Below are positions 1-10,850 of a stretch of 64,000 nucleotides of DNA, piece by piece. The notes beneath the pieces are model-generated. The model ran no database searches. It saw only the letters and a program-made list of their open reading frames with translations, and was not told the origin of the DNA. Made by a program: the position numbers and the translations under genes. Numbering within the stretch: the stretch's first letter is position 1; each line of letters starts with the position of its first letter. Source of the DNA: Branchiostoma floridae (taxonomy: Eukaryota > Chordata > Leptocardii > Amphioxiformes > Branchiostomatidae); contig NC_049993.1 in assembly GCF_000003815.2 (NCBI RefSeq), positions 19,721,694-19,785,693 of the forward strand, written 5' to 3'.

Positions 1-28
1 CAGTATAGTTAGAGTTACATCAATGGAA

Positions 29-112
29 GTTAGACATCCGGATAATAAGATGCGCCAAAAAGCAGTTACTCAAGCAACTGGATATGGTTTGGGAAACGGT
101 CAGACGTTTCAG
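29..112 (+). mobile_element. Foldback MITE, left arm only (family 1)
   Basis: The segment opens with GTTAGACATCC, then GCCAAAAAG and CAAGCAACTGGATATGG, and ends near GGTCAGACGTTTC. The same ordered blocks occur at 7.13 kb and 39.65 kb, where both palindromic arms are present. Only the left arm survives here, so this copy can no longer form the full hairpin. No coding capacity is seen, and any mobilising enzyme would have to act from elsewhere. Confidence 0.7.
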
Positions 113-222
113 AGAGCATCCACTATCGTAAGTGAAACTGAGGAGATCTGGTTGAAACATGTTTATATTCTAGCTATGAATTGATGCAAAGTTTTTAGAT
201 TGTCCAATAGGAAACACAGGTA

Positions 223-432
223 ACGCTTAGGCCACATTTCCAAACCGGGGCCCGGCCGGGATGTTTTAAGAAACGAGAAATCATATTGTATACCTAGAAA
301 AATACACAAAATATGCCCTTGAATCTTATTTTGACACTTTGTCACACATTTTTATGTCTTTTGTATAATTCTTTTCGCTCCCGAAAGCTACCCGACCGGG
401 CTCCTTTTTGGAAATGTGACCTAAGCCTAAGA
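223..432. mobile_element. MITE-like inverted repeat, about 210 bp
   Basis: The left end (CTTAGGCCACATTTCCAAA followed by GGGGCCCGGCCGGG) is matched in inverse orientation by the right end (CCCGACCGGGCTCC, then TTTGGAAATGTGACC and TAAGCC). The arms are about 45 bp with mismatches around an AT-rich centre. This is the architecture of a miniature inverted-repeat transposon. No target duplication is obvious, and the short open frames crossing it have no independent support. Confidence 0.6.
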
Positions 433-1080
433 CAGCGCTGGATTATCCCGATGTTTTTGTCTATGGAACACTTTGATCCCCTTCATTCTTTATGTTCAAA
501 GTTTTGGTGAATGCAGTCTCCAGTTGCGTTGCTTTGTTAAAAACTAAGTGGGACTTTAACATACTTTCAGCAACGTTATATTTGTCTACAAAATTTGCGA
601 GAAAACTATCGCGTACTTGGTACTGAATTCTAGGTGAACAGGGCAGCTGTTGTTTACCCATTAACCCAAGTGACCTCTTTTACCATGTTCAAAGTTCTGG
701 CATTTTTGATAAATACATCTATCAGAGCTCATCTATCAGTTGCGTCGCCTTGTTAACACTTGAGAGACCTATATAGACTCCATTGTTGCATAACAAACCA
801 ACATTTGTGTCAGCATCAGTGAGTGCTTATTTAACACGGGAATCGCGAGCTTAGGGAGCTGATAATACCCACCGTCCATTAACCAACGTGACCCCTTTTA
901 CTGTGTCCTGCGGGCAACTGGGTTGATGATGGGGGCAACTGGGTCAAAACTTACATTTCCCCGCTTAAAACATAAAATCTAGGCCCGGCAGCGCTCCATT
1001 CAGCCAATACGATTTCATCGTATGTATCTTCTTCCATGTGAAGAAGTGAAGAATGCCATCTCTGATTGCCTGATTCTAAG
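433..1080. repeat. Degenerate tandem duplication, about 200-215 bp units
   Basis: The blocks ATGTTCAAAGTT...GG and CAGTTGCGT...TTGTTAA occur near 488 and again near 683. CCATTAACCCAAGTGACC near 659 recurs as CCATTAACCAACGTGACC near 875. About three decayed units can be followed. Beyond this I see no gene, and the rest of the interval is featureless. Confidence 0.45.
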
Positions 1081-1086
1081 ATAGCT

Positions 1087-1291
1087 GTAAATGTATTTAA
1101 TTTCACGGGGATTTAATTTCGCGGTAGCGGGAAAAAGGACTTTTCGCGGTGGATTTAAATTCGCGGTAACACCATAGCCTGCAATCTAATATCATAATAG
1201 AAAAATGTTCGCGGTGGTTTTAAATTCGCGGTAAAGTGGTCACCGCGAAAACCGCGAACATTAATCCACCGCGAACATTTCTGCATTTACG
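1087..1291. mobile_element. CGCGGT-rich MITE with 5-bp target duplication
   Basis: The element starts GTAAATG and ends CATTTACG. It is flanked on both sides by TAGCT (1082-1086 and 1292-1296), which looks like a target-site duplication. Inside, CGCGGT and its complement ACCGCG occur many times in both orientations, so several alternative hairpins are possible. A second, shorter relative lies at 15.66 kb. It is non-coding. Confidence 0.7.
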
Positions 1292-1339
1292 TAGCTTTAA
1301 GCCTCATGGTGAAGATTTGTTTTCCTTTTCCATCACAGC

Positions 1340-2900
1340 TTGGCTAGATTAGACATTGGATGCGTTGATGATGAGGGCAGCTGGGTTACAGCTACATCTC
1401 CTCACTTAAAACCTAAAATCCAGGCCCCGCGGCTTCTTTATTTTCAGTCGAGATGGTTTACCTGTTTGCCTCTTCTTCCTTGTTTTCTCTATCCGGGGGA
1501 TGTGAAGTATGCCATCTCTGATTACCTGATTCTAACACAGACTTGAGCCCCTTGGGGAAACGATTTGTTTTGCTTTTCCATCGCATCTTGGCAAGATCAG
1601 ACCTTGGATAAAAAGAAGAAACATTGCAAACTGCGGCTCTTTGTTGAGAAGTGCTATACATACCCGCCGTGTATTAACTCAAATGGCGACAGTGTATCTT
1701 CTTCGATGTTTGCACTGTCTCGAGGGAGTGGGTTATGTTATCTCTGATTGTCTTTGTTTGAGCCTCTTGTGGACTATTTGTTTACCTTTTCTATCATAAC
1801 AGAGGTTCGGGCCTCTTGGGGCTTGCCAAGATCAGACCTTGGATAAAAAGAAGAAACGAGGCAAACTGCGGTGCTATCCATACACATCGTGTATTAACTG
1901 ACACAGCTACAGTGTCTCTTCTTCACTGTTTGCACTATCCCAAGGGAGTGGAGTATGTTGTCTCTGATTGTCTTTGTTTGGGCCTCTTGTGGATTATGTG
2001 TTTACCTTTTCTATCTTAGCCTGCTTGCCTAGAGACAAGTCTGGACAAGAAGAAAAGATGGAAACTGCGGTCCTTTGTTGAGAGGTGTTCCCAAACCCAT
2101 CGCATTGATGCATGCAGAATGCATCATTTGAAGACAATAACACTCCTTTGTTCAGAAGTGTCCTCAAAGCTATAACGAAGTTCAGGCCTTTGGGGGACAA
2201 TTTGTTTTCCTTTTCTATCGCAGTTTGGCAACACCAGACCTTAGATAAAAAAAGAAACGTTGCAAACTGAGCTCCTTTGTTGATAGGTGATATCCATACA
2301 CATCGTTTATTAACTCATACGACTACAGTGTCTCTTCTTCGCCGTTTACACTGTCTCAAGGGAGTGGGTTATGTTGTCTCTGATTGTCTTTGTTTGAGCC
2401 TCTTGTGGACTATTTGTTTATCTTTTCTATCGTAACTTGCGTGCCTAGAGACAACTCTTGATCAAAAGAAGAAACGAGGAAAAGTGTGGTCCTTTGTTGA
2501 GAAGTGCTCTCAAGCCCTGCATTGATGCAGAGTACATCGTTTGAAGACAATAACACTCCTTTGTTCAGAAGTGTCCTCAAACCCATAACAGAGGTTCGGG
2601 CCTCTTGGGGCTTGCCAAGATCAGACCTTGGATAAAAAGAAGAAACGAGGCAAACTGCGGTGCTATCCATACACATCGTGTATTAACTGGCACAGCTACA
2701 GTGTCTCTTCTTCACTGTTTGCACTATCCCAAGGGAGTGGAGTATGTTGTCTCTGATTGTCTTTGTTTGGGCCTCTTGTGGATTATGTGTTTACCTTTCC
2801 CACCATAGCTTGCTTGCCATAGAGACAACTCTGAATAACAAGAAGAAACGAGGAAAAGTGTGGTCCTTTGATGAGAAGCTCTCTCAAACCCCTCGTGTGC
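1340..2900. repeat. Degenerate tandem array with higher-order duplication
   Basis: Blocks such as AAGATCAGACCTTGGATAAA, GGAGTGG.TTATGTTGTCTC and TTTGTTGAGAAGTG recur every 200-270 bp. The segment at 1801-2027 is nearly identical to 2590-2812, an offset of 789 bp, so a multi-unit block was duplicated later than the basic units. The short open frames on both strands repeat with the DNA and are not independent evidence for a protein. Confidence 0.75.
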
Positions 2901-3527
2901 TAAAGTAACTCATAATGATGCAGACTGTATCGTTAGAAGACGATAAAACAGAAAAGTGCCGTTGCATTACGGAAAAGTACCGCATTACGTACGTGGCTGA
3001 CTCTACGGAACCCCATGCTTGCCTTTGTTTCCTTATAGATAGATTACCTTTGATAAGGAGAAGAAAAGGTGACAAGGAAACTACGGTAGGTCTTTAAGAC
3101 GTGCGAAGCAAGCCTTATCGTGTAATGTGATACTCTGATTGTGCTCCCAGAAGGACAATAAAAAGGGAAAGCGTCGTTACCAGGCGCCGTTCCCTCCATA
3201 GAGACGGCCATTATCCGGCCTGAGCTGCGTTAGTACTTTCACCCTGTTAGGATGTTTGGTCGGTGTAATGACAGTCACGTTTTCAACACTAACATACATT
3301 TTCCCTAGACTCCTGCGTAGACGTTCTTGGTTTTGGCGGTTTTCTATGCCTTTGTTGTACATTCATTCGTTCACTTTTACTTTATTTTTTTCACTTTATT
3401 TTTTTTTTGCCAGAACATTTGAAGAATTTCTAAGATTTAAATTGGGGCTTTCTGAAGTCTTGTTTTTTATCTGTTTATTTTGTTTGTTGTATTTTACCAT
3501 ATGCTTTCCAGACCAGTGAAACCAAAA
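2901..3527. other. Unannotated stretch
   Basis: The sequence becomes strongly T-rich after 3360. The 87-residue open frame at 3256-3519 is mostly Phe and Leu from T-runs and I do not consider it a gene. No repeat or RNA gene is recognised. Confidence 0.4.
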
Positions 3528-3820
3528 CGCCTATCTCCTCCTCCTGATCCTGGTTCCCGTCACCTGCAGATGATGTATCACGTTATGATCTTTTGTGTCA
3601 TGTAGTTTATGTAATATGTTTGTTTTTCTTCAGTTCTATATGTTGATAAAGACCACAGTTGAGCTGTACATGTATATATATTGTTAATCTAATTGTGGTT
3701 CTGAATAAACTCAACTTAACATCAGTAAAACCCAAACCTAACCACCCAGAGTGTCCGAACAGGTGGCCCGCCTATCTCCTCTCCCCGCCCCTCGGTCCCT
3801 TCACCTGCAGATGATGTATA
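3528..3820. repeat. 50-bp direct repeats flanking an AT-rich insert
   Basis: CGCCTATCTCCTC followed by TCACCTGCAGATGATGTAT occurs at 3528-3578 and again at 3769-3820. Between them lies AT-rich DNA ending in a polyadenylation-like AATAAA near 3703. This could be a tandem duplication split by a retroposon 3' end. The repeats are too long for an ordinary target duplication. Confidence 0.4.
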
Positions 3821-4184
3821 AACCCTTCACGTGGTGGAGGTGATATTCCGCAATCACAGCCAGGCCGCCCGGGACTTGGGTAGGGAGGATATTAGGTTCT
3901 AACTGCCGATGGAAGCACATAATATAAGTATTACATCGACAGTTATGGATGTTGCGAGCGTTCTCTATTGTAGTGATGACTTGAATTTATAAGGACGCAC
4001 GAAATGAAGTGCTGGTGAGTCTATTACATTATACAAGAACACATCTCCCGACGGGCGTGGTTGAGAGGGTTGGATTCGAATTGGTTATAATTTCCGACGT
4101 TTCGTCGAAATTACATGCGTTTTGAAAGTTTAAACATTTTTAAAACCGCATTCATACTCACGTGACTAAAACGTAAGTATAGTC

Positions 4185-4420
4185 CGCAATGTTGGATGGT
4201 GAAACGTAGACGTTGCCAGTTAGATTTGAGGTTATGTATGTAACTAACCAAAAAGGTACATTAGCAGTCAAATATATGTTTAATCTTAAATGGTCTAGCC
4301 TAACAAGATATATTACTACAGCTTTGCTTATTATCACTCGCACACATTCCTATGTATATGCTCTGTCCTGCCACTTGCTACATGGTGTAATCGAACACCA
4401 CGAGGTGTACAAGTAACCAT
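4185..4420 (+). repeat. Interspersed repeat, copy 1 (partner at 62.7 kb)
   Basis: TGTTGGATGGT opens the segment, and CACTTGCTACATGGTGTAAT followed by CAAACACCAC-like sequence closes it. The same order with about 80 percent identity at the right end is found at 62.70-62.92 kb. The type of element is not known and there are no clear inverted ends. Confidence 0.45.
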
Positions 4421-4979
4421 GGTGACACCCGTCTGGTACAGGGTATTGACCTCATTTCTTTAAGAAGGAAGAAAAAGAAGAGAAGCCCAAACGGAGCAAT
4501 TTTTTTCTCTCTCCGTGATGGTATACATAATTACAGGACGTACCAGGGCAATCATTAGTCGTACTCCTCTGGGTCTAATCAGTCAGATTTGAAAAAAAAA
4601 ACGATATAGATGATCCAAATGATACAGTCTCCCCTGTTACCATGGGAACGCATGTAAGAGTATCGTTAGTGTAACTGTCAGACGTGCATATGTTACAAAC
4701 GTCTCCATACGGTACTGTCAGATTAATGTAGCAAACAGCCCGCCAGCTCAGATGTATCAAAGTCGAGTGAGCGCCATCTGCCACAACTGCCACCTTAATG
4801 GAAAACATAATGCAGGCGCATCAAGTCATTCTGCTACAATCTGTCAGCTGTCGGGGAGTTCACATGTAGCAAACGCGCTTCAAAGGGAAATAGGGAAATG
4901 GCACCAGGCAGCGTGTGAGAGAGGATTTCTGTATCGGACCGGAGCCCTGAAGCTGTTGTCAAAAATACGTCTTGTATAT
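4421..4979. other. Unannotated stretch
   Basis: Nothing convincing is seen. A short phrase (ACTGTCAG followed by TGTAGCAAAC) occurs twice, near 4713 and 4845. The 124-residue open frame from 4752 to 5126 runs on into the SINE that follows, which argues against it being a gene. Confidence 0.35.
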
Positions 4980-5034
4980 GCACAATTAAGCGTCTCCAGT
5001 CCAGGGGTTAATGACCTCCTGTGGCCCTTCCTTC

Positions 5035-5270
5035 GCCTCCTTGAACCAAGAGATTGTAAGCTCATATCCCAGTTGTTTTCGCTCACGCTATTGGAAATGG
5101 TTACGATCGTTAGGGTGGGACGTTAAGTCATAGGCCACTGTTCACTGTATTAGTCAAAAAGAGCCAAGGGAATTTCCCCCGGTACAATGAACCTATAAAT
5201 ACTGTACATAGCGTCATCAGTCTTCTCTGTCACAGTGAAAGAGTAGCTCTACTGTACATAGAGGTCATCG
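5035..5270 (+). mobile_element. tRNA-derived SINE (family 1), copy with decayed head
   Basis: The body reads GGGTGGGACGTTAAG, GGCCACTGTTCACTGTA, AAAAAGAGCCAAGGGAATTT, GGTACAATGAACCT and AATACTGTACATAGCG in that order. The minus-strand copy at 12.5-12.75 kb has the same body joined to a recognisable tRNA-like head with an A-box and a B-box. Here the head (around 5050-5090) has lost the B-box. The body ends near CTGTACATAG at about 5262. Confidence 0.6.
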
Positions 5271-5830
5271 ACCTAAACTGGTTAGAGGTAATTTTAACTT
5301 CACAAAGTTATCTATTCTACGGAAATAGCTTTTTTTCAATTGCAGCGTTTTCATTTTTCTATATGGCTGGTTTTCCTGAGCACCACTTCAGTGAGATGGT
5401 AGTAGTACCAAACTTGACTGTTCGATAATCGTACCTCGTTGTGACCTATATCGTTTAAACCACAATCATGATCAGTATCGTTACAACCCTTTTCACACTT
5501 TCCGATACGTAGGAATGAATTCCATCGTTTCTGGGTCACACAAAATTTCTTTAACAGGGGTATGTGCTTAACTCCCATGCCATGGTCTTTCCCATAAGTT
5601 CTGAGTGCTACAAAACAGAGAGTTGTATGTAGCTTTGGTATAATATTTTTTGGCATGAAAATATCAAAACCTTCAATACATTTTGATTAAAGTCATCTTT
5701 GAATTTTGCTTCATCGTAAATTGAAAAAAAAACACCTCAAACCTGTGAGTTTTGCTGACATTCTACTACATTTCATGATGTGCACCCAAACTTTTTCTGT
5801 GTTTTTACATTTTGACGTTATATGTTGTTC
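5271..5830. other. Unannotated AT-rich stretch
   Basis: No repeat family, RNA gene or credible coding region was recognised. The 101-residue minus-strand frame at 5351-5656 has no motif and no splice-site context. Confidence 0.35.
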
Positions 5831-5865
5831 CCAAAATTGAAAATCAGAGCTTTGCAATCAGCGCG

Positions 5866-6118
5866 CGTACCGCTTGTAGAAATGGGCTGACCTCGGCGCG
5901 AACCGTCTCAGCACACATCGGGAGGCCGGTATTATCCCCTTCTCTCCGCCAGGGATGCTTCAAGACTCCGTTTCCGCGTGAGGAAGAAATTGAGGCGATG
6001 AAGAATTACGTCTCCTGGGAGGTCATGAAGGGAAGGCTCAGGAAGGAGCGGATTGCCGCTGATGAGATCTTTGCTTGGCCGCGCGCTACAAATTGGGTCT
6101 GGCCTGGCGTTTTTTCTT
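5866..6118 (+). other. Open, GC-rich coding-like segment, function unknown
   Basis: A single plus-strand frame is open from 5812 and keeps a coding-like third-position bias between about 5950 and 6110. It encodes a charged stretch with residues PREEEIEAMKNYVSWEVMKG followed by RLRKERIAADEIFAWPR. The opposite strand is also open here, and the frame runs straight into the tandem repeat at 6.11 kb, which is not coding-like. I recognise no domain and see no convincing acceptor or donor. It may be a relic exon, a transposon fragment or chance. A search of this stretch against cephalochordate transcripts would settle it. Confidence 0.25.
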
Positions 6119-6780
6119 CTCATCAAAACAAGATGATGAGTATGGAGGGTCTTTTATGTGCTCTTCTCAGACACTCGCCTACGGGTTTTCTTATACGTCT
6201 TATCCAAGAGCTCGTCCCAACTCATTCTTTCGTCCAAAATCTTCTTTGATTCTTGCTGCCTACTGTTACAGTAGTAATTCCCTCCATTTTTAGAGATAGT
6301 ATACTCATGTGGCTCTCCTCAGACACTGGCCTACTGTTTTTCTTGCGTCTCATGCAAACTCTGGTCCCAGGTCAAAACCAGGTACTCCTTTTTGCATCAA
6401 AAATCTCATAAAAATTGGTTCTGGCCTGTTGTTTTTTCTACTCATCAAAACAGGATGATGAGTGTGGAGGGATCTTTATGTGCTCGAGATGTGACTCTTC
6501 TCAGACACTCGCCTACGGTTTTTCTTATACGTCTTATCCAAGAGCTCGTTCCAAGTCATTCTTTTGTCCCAAATCTCATTTTATTCTTGCTGCAGAAACA
6601 GTAGTAATTTCCGAAATGTTTTAGAGATGCAATCCTCATGTGGCTCTCCTCAGGCACTCGTCCACGGTTGTTCTTACGTCCCTTCCAAAAGCTGGTCCCA
6701 GGTCAAAACCAGGTACTCATTTTTTTCGTCCAAAATCTCCTAGATTCTTGCTACAGAAACTACAGTAATTTTTCAGAGAT
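6108..6780. repeat. Tandem duplication, about 310-bp units with half-units
   Basis: The order TCATCAAAACA.GATGATGAGT, TCTCAGACACTCGCCTACGG, TTATACGTCTTATCCAAGAG and GCTGC.TACTGTTACAGTAGTAATT is seen at 6117-6280 and again at 6440-6610. Between and after these, CATGTGGCTCTCCTCAG, TGGTCCCAGGTCAAAACCAG and TTTCGTCCAAAATCTC form an alternating half-unit near 6310 and 6637. The open frames in each unit translate alike only because the DNA is duplicated. Confidence 0.75.
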
Positions 6781-7132
6781 ATAATCCTCATTGTTGTTTT
6801 CTTCGCATCAACATTGTTCTTCTGCCAAACTTTCTATCTTTGCCTACTTTTGCACAATTCTCTGTCGTTTGGCTCCCTGTGAGTATATCATGTCTGACGG
6901 CTTCGTACCTTTTACTCTGTTCTGCGCAAAATGACGAATGTTCCACTCATTGGATTACCAGCAAGACGCCATTAAACAACTCCCCAGAGCAAAACTCACA
7001 GGCATTTCTGGTTTCTGGGGTTATAAGTCATACTCAGTAGCAATCTAACACCGAAAAATAACAAGCCTGGTGTATCCCATATCAGTTAGCAATCCCAGTT
7101 GTGTTGGACACAAACTGGACACGTCGAGGAAG
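6781..7132. other. Unannotated stretch
   Basis: No structure is recognised apart from ordinary AT-rich sequence. The small open frames have no motif. Confidence 0.3.
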
Positions 7133-7241
7133 GTTAGACATCCAGGTAATGAGATGCTACAAAGTTATTCAAGTAACTGGATAAGTTTTAAAATGTCTGA
7201 TAGTTCACAAATCTTATCCAGTTGCTTGAGTAACTTTTCTG
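7133..7241. mobile_element. Foldback MITE (family 1), both arms present
   Basis: After GTTAGACATCCAGGTAATGAG the left arm CAAGTAACTGGATAAG is answered by the right arm CTTATCCAGTTGCTTGAG, with a spacer around TGTCTGATAGTTC. This is a diverged copy of the palindrome that is nearly perfect at 39.65 kb. The upstream bases CGTCGAGG are also shared with the 39.65-kb copy, so the family extends slightly left of GTTAGACATCC. Confidence 0.75.
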
Positions 7242-7859
7242 CTAGACCAATCTTACAATCTAAGAGTGTTTTGCATACGCGCATGTAATGGGTCCCACTG
7301 AAGGCTTCTTTGGGGTACATGCGCGTTTGCAACAGGGCTGACGTCAGAGTTGCGTTGCGCGGTAGAGGGCAAAAAATGGGAAGACGATTTGGGTGTGACT
7401 TAAAATCCTTGAAAATCCTTCTTTTCCTTGAAAATTTTTGCCCAATCTGGAGACTTTTTGAGTTAGAAGAGACAGGTAGGGTCTAAGCTTTCCTGTTTGG
7501 GTCAAAATTTGTTCAGTTCAGCAGTTCAGCTGGTGTAAGGACAGGTTTTAGTTATAGGGTGCTACTGGTTGTATCAGGAGGGAAAATGGGTCAAAGGTGA
7601 GGTTTCTTTCATACAGCGAGCTTTTCTCCGAGAATGAGCCAAACAACCCTCTGTTTTCTTTGAATGCTTATAAACTAGACCCAAGTGACTTTCTGGTGGA
7701 GAAGAATTTTAAAGATTGAACTATGGGTTAGTACTTTTTTGAAGCCTTCATTCAGTGTATTTCAACATGCTTGTCAATGGGCAGCCCTAACTTCGATGTC
7801 TGACCAGTACAGCCAGTCTACACTGTTGTGTTCTTCCTAGTATGCAATGCGCCAAGTCA
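7242..7859. other. Unannotated stretch with a short inverted repeat
   Basis: GCATACGCGCATGTA near 7271 is matched in inverse orientation by TACATGCGCGTTTGC near 7316, giving a stem of about 15 bp with one mismatch and a loop of about 30 bases. The remainder shows nothing I can name. Confidence 0.4.
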
Positions 7860-8330
7860 CGAGAGACGAGCGACATCTCGCGCGAGTGTCCTATCACGCC
7901 CCATTAGCGACTGCCCCGAATGTCACACACTCGCGCGCCCTTCACGACAACACGCGGTGAGTTACGGGCGTCAGCAGTTCTCCTGACGGGCGGCAGATGC
8001 ATCATCGCCCGTAAACAGATGGCGGGCGCTACGGTCGACTTGCGCTAACGAGAACGGGGACTGGTGGCTCGGGCCTAATGGGTCGGCGTGCCGCCCGATG
8101 ATTTGTGACGAGGCGTCCCCTGCGCCCCGCTGTCGTCCTCGGGTCTACCGTATGTCAGGATGTTGGCAGACAGAGAGGAATTAGACGGGAATGGGCAATT
8201 AGGAAGGCTGTGTCTGTGCGGATGGGGAAAGGTTGGGGCGTGTACGTGAGTGGGTTTAGTATGCCGCGGGAATTGTAACGTTTGGTTGTCTGGATTGCTG
8301 TTCCCGGTTTGAAGGGAAAGTTTTGACTTT
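7860..8330. promoter_or_regulatory. GC- and CpG-rich block, possible regulatory island
   Basis: Local base composition changes sharply, with frequent CG dinucleotides (for example CTCGCGCGAG near 7895 and CACTCGCGCGCCC near 7930). It contains repeated GGCGGG-like and CCCGTAAACAGATGGCGGG phrases. The minus-strand frames of 70-89 residues here are proline-rich by composition and not recognisable. In such AT-rich surroundings a block like this can be a promoter or enhancer, but no start site or splice donor is visible. Confidence 0.3.
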
Positions 8331-8685
8331 CCAAAGCCGCCCACAAGTGCTGTTCTCTAATTTGCACTTGTATGTTTAAGCTATTGAATGGAACATAAAC
8401 ATTCTGTCTCTAGACCATGAGCCCAGGTTGCTGTCCGCCACCCAACTTTCATTCCACTGGAAAAGGTTGCAATCCTTAGAGTTATGAGAGGAAACCCTTC
8501 ATGGTTAATTGTCTATTAACCTCCATGAAAAACGGAGATTGTGTGTCTATCTCCGCTTGCACGTCTGTGGTTCGGGATCCAGGCATTTGTGGTCAGCATG
8601 ACTTTCGCCTTTGGGTGGATTGTAACGATATTTGATATGTGGGTAGGTGTCGGAAAGACCAATGCGAACTTTGGGCCCCTTTGTC
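8331..8685. other. Unannotated stretch
   Basis: Nothing recognised. Several short overlapping frames on the minus strand have no protein-like features. Confidence 0.3.
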
Positions 8686-8790
8686 CATGACTTTGCTGTA
8701 CTTTTAAAACACGCAGATGAATTTTGCCAGTACAATGAACCTGCATATACTGAATGCACATGTTGTCTTACGACTAGTGGAATTAACACG
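8686..8790 (+). mobile_element. Fragment of SINE family 1 body
   Basis: CCAGTACAATGAACCTGCATATACTG followed by an eroded ATGCACATG matches the GGTACAATGAACCT...AATACTGTACATAG body end of the copy at 5.2 kb. Only the last 60-80 bases are recognisable. Confidence 0.4.
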
Positions 8791-9940
8791 AGAAAACTAA
8801 AACTGGGTGAGCACACATCTCATCTTCAACCTAGTCTACATACATTACGCTCATTTACATATCACTGAATAAATGTAAACTTAATTATTTTCTCTTTAAG
8901 GATCTTAATGAATAAATTTAGACATTACTATAGATCATCGACCAACAGAACATAGCAAGGGCACATTTACTAGCACATAGATTCGCAGTGATGTGTTATA
9001 CAGATTATGCCTCTCACTTCTTTGTACTAATGGAAATTCAGGACGACATTTTTGTTTAGCTAAGCTCAGTTGATCAAAACGCACGAGGAATATCAAGCTT
9101 TATGTTCTACTCATACCTTTGAACGGCACAGACGGGAATTCACCTTTAATGCATGGTTTCCCGGGGAGACGCTCAGGTATTGTACAGCACCTGTTAGACG
9201 CTTCGCCGGCTTGATTAAAGGCCTACAGACACGCCCTATCGTTCCTTAAGGAGCCTACCTCGCTGTTTAACCTTCAGAACGTTTTATTCGACCTTCAGAA
9301 GGTTATAAACAAGCGCGAGGCGAAGTTACAACAACAGTGCAGAGTCTTTATTGGGGTTGATGCAGTAAAAGGTACGGGTCGAACTCATAACGAAGGTTAT
9401 GTCACCCCATACAAGGCGTAAAGCAGGAAAATAAGCTTTAAAGCTTAGGCCTGGGCTTCAAAACGCAACTGGTTTTACACTGTAAAACACATAGATGTTC
9501 TTATTGCTGTTTTCAAGCAGGATGTTTGACACTTTAAAAGTACATAAAATAGTGACATCTTCTTAGCACGCAAAGCAACATGTGAATGCAGATAGAGAGG
9601 AAGACTCTTGACTGGTGCTTTGTGATGTTTATACCAGAAGAAGATTTGGTCATATATTTAGATCTGAAAGCTCTCATAATGCTACGATAGGTGAATACAT
9701 AACATGTTTGTTTTGGCACAGAGAAGATAATGACATGTTTTGCCCCACCTGATTGTACAAATATTTTTCTCTCCTATATTGTACCGGATTTTTGCTATCC
9801 TAATCATTATATTGTTTAGTCAATAGAATTTGAAGATACATACTGTATATCTACTATGTAGCATAGTATTTAGTCGGCTTTACGAAAGTCACTGTACTTT
9901 ATGTCGTTTCAATAAGCTTAAGCTTCGTCTATATTTCATG
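8791..9940. other. Unannotated stretch
   Basis: This is AT-rich DNA without a clear gene or repeat family. A small local duplication, ACCTTCAGAA.GTT, occurs near 9281 and 9291. Confidence 0.3.
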
Positions 9941-9949
9941 TCATATATC

Positions 9950-10258
9950 ATCATCATCATCTTCATCATCTCCACTACTTCTTAGCCCACGTACAATGTG
10001 GATTACTAGCAGCTGCACAATGACTAATATTAGTGCATGTGAAAACAAAGGATAGTGATGGGGAAGGACGTGGATATGTGCAAAGATAGGACAAGTGTAG
10101 TACAGTGATATTACAACACACATATTCACACTATGTACAATGGGCGGGGGGGGGGGGGGGCGTACCTCAGTGCAGCGAAACCCGTCCAAGCTCAGTTTTG
10201 AACAGGGAGAGGGACTCCGCCACCGCCACACTCGGCTCAAGTTCATTCCACTCTTTTA
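9950..10258 (-). mobile_element. 3' end of a CR1/L2-like LINE
   Basis: Read on the minus strand, the piece begins with codons giving WNELEPSVA.AESLSLFKTELG, the usual C-terminal motif of non-LTR reverse transcriptases (W-N-x-L-P-x followed by S-L-x-x-F-K-x-x-L). It then runs through a 3' UTR and ends in a GATGAT-type tail at 9949-9970. The same element end occurs at 39.92-40.29 kb. A G-run at 10143-10160 interrupts the coding part. The rest of the element is missing, as is common for 5'-truncated LINEs. Confidence 0.75.
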
Positions 10259-10335
10259 TATAGAACAGAAGCAATCATAATGCGGCGCCAGTCCCCGCTA
10301 CGGTAGAGCTGGTGTGAGAAATACCGCATCATCGC

Positions 10336-10850
10336 CGTGACGGTAGATCCCGCGGCATGTCATTGAACCTGATCGCCATAATGTCGTCTGAAATGGCGGG
10401 AAAGTATCCGTGAAGGATCGCCCGTGTTACCGCTAGACGTCGCCGGTAATAAATGTGACGTCGCGCGATTCGTCTTGCCTTTTTAGGTCACAGGCAGCGG
10501 CATATTTTCCAAGTTACAGGAAATATTGAATATCGGGATTTAAACCACCTGTTCCTTTAATAAGGAAATTTCTATCCCCAGAACATGACAGACAGCCTTC
10601 ATCATTATAAATGACCGTCACGTGACCACATGTTCACGTGACTTCAATAATGGGTCAAAAGTGACAGAAAACCGGCCGTGACGTGGATTCCCGCGCTTGA
10701 CATTAGCCCTGAGGAGTGGCAGAGATCGTCTGAAATGGCGGGAAAAGCACCGGTGAAGGATCGTCCGTATTACCGCCAGACATTGCCGGTAATAACTTTG
10801 ACGTCGGGCGATTCGTCACGCCGTTTAAGGTCACAGGAACCGGCTCCGGT
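10336..10850. repeat. Direct duplication of a CRE-containing 170-bp segment
   Basis: Blocks GTCTGAAATGGCGGGAAA, GTGAAGGATCG.CCGT, TTACCGC.AGAC and CGATTCGTC occur at 10336-10505 and again at 10676-10845, offset about 340 bp. Each copy carries a TGACGTC site (near 10457 and 10799) and a GGTCACAGG site. Between them lies GTCACGTGACCACATGTTCACGTGAC-like sequence with two CACGTG E-boxes (near 10619-10641). This looks like a duplicated cis-regulatory or transposon segment rather than protein-coding DNA. Confidence 0.65.

Noticed and set aside
4084-4110. Third hammerhead-like site (CCGACGTTTCGTCG on plus, GACGAAACGTCGG on minus)
   Set aside because: The GAAAC part is present but there is no CTGANGA core or paired stem II nearby.
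4752-5126. 124-codon frame
   Set aside because: Its second half lies in the SINE at 5.04-5.27 kb and other SINE copies do not keep the frame.
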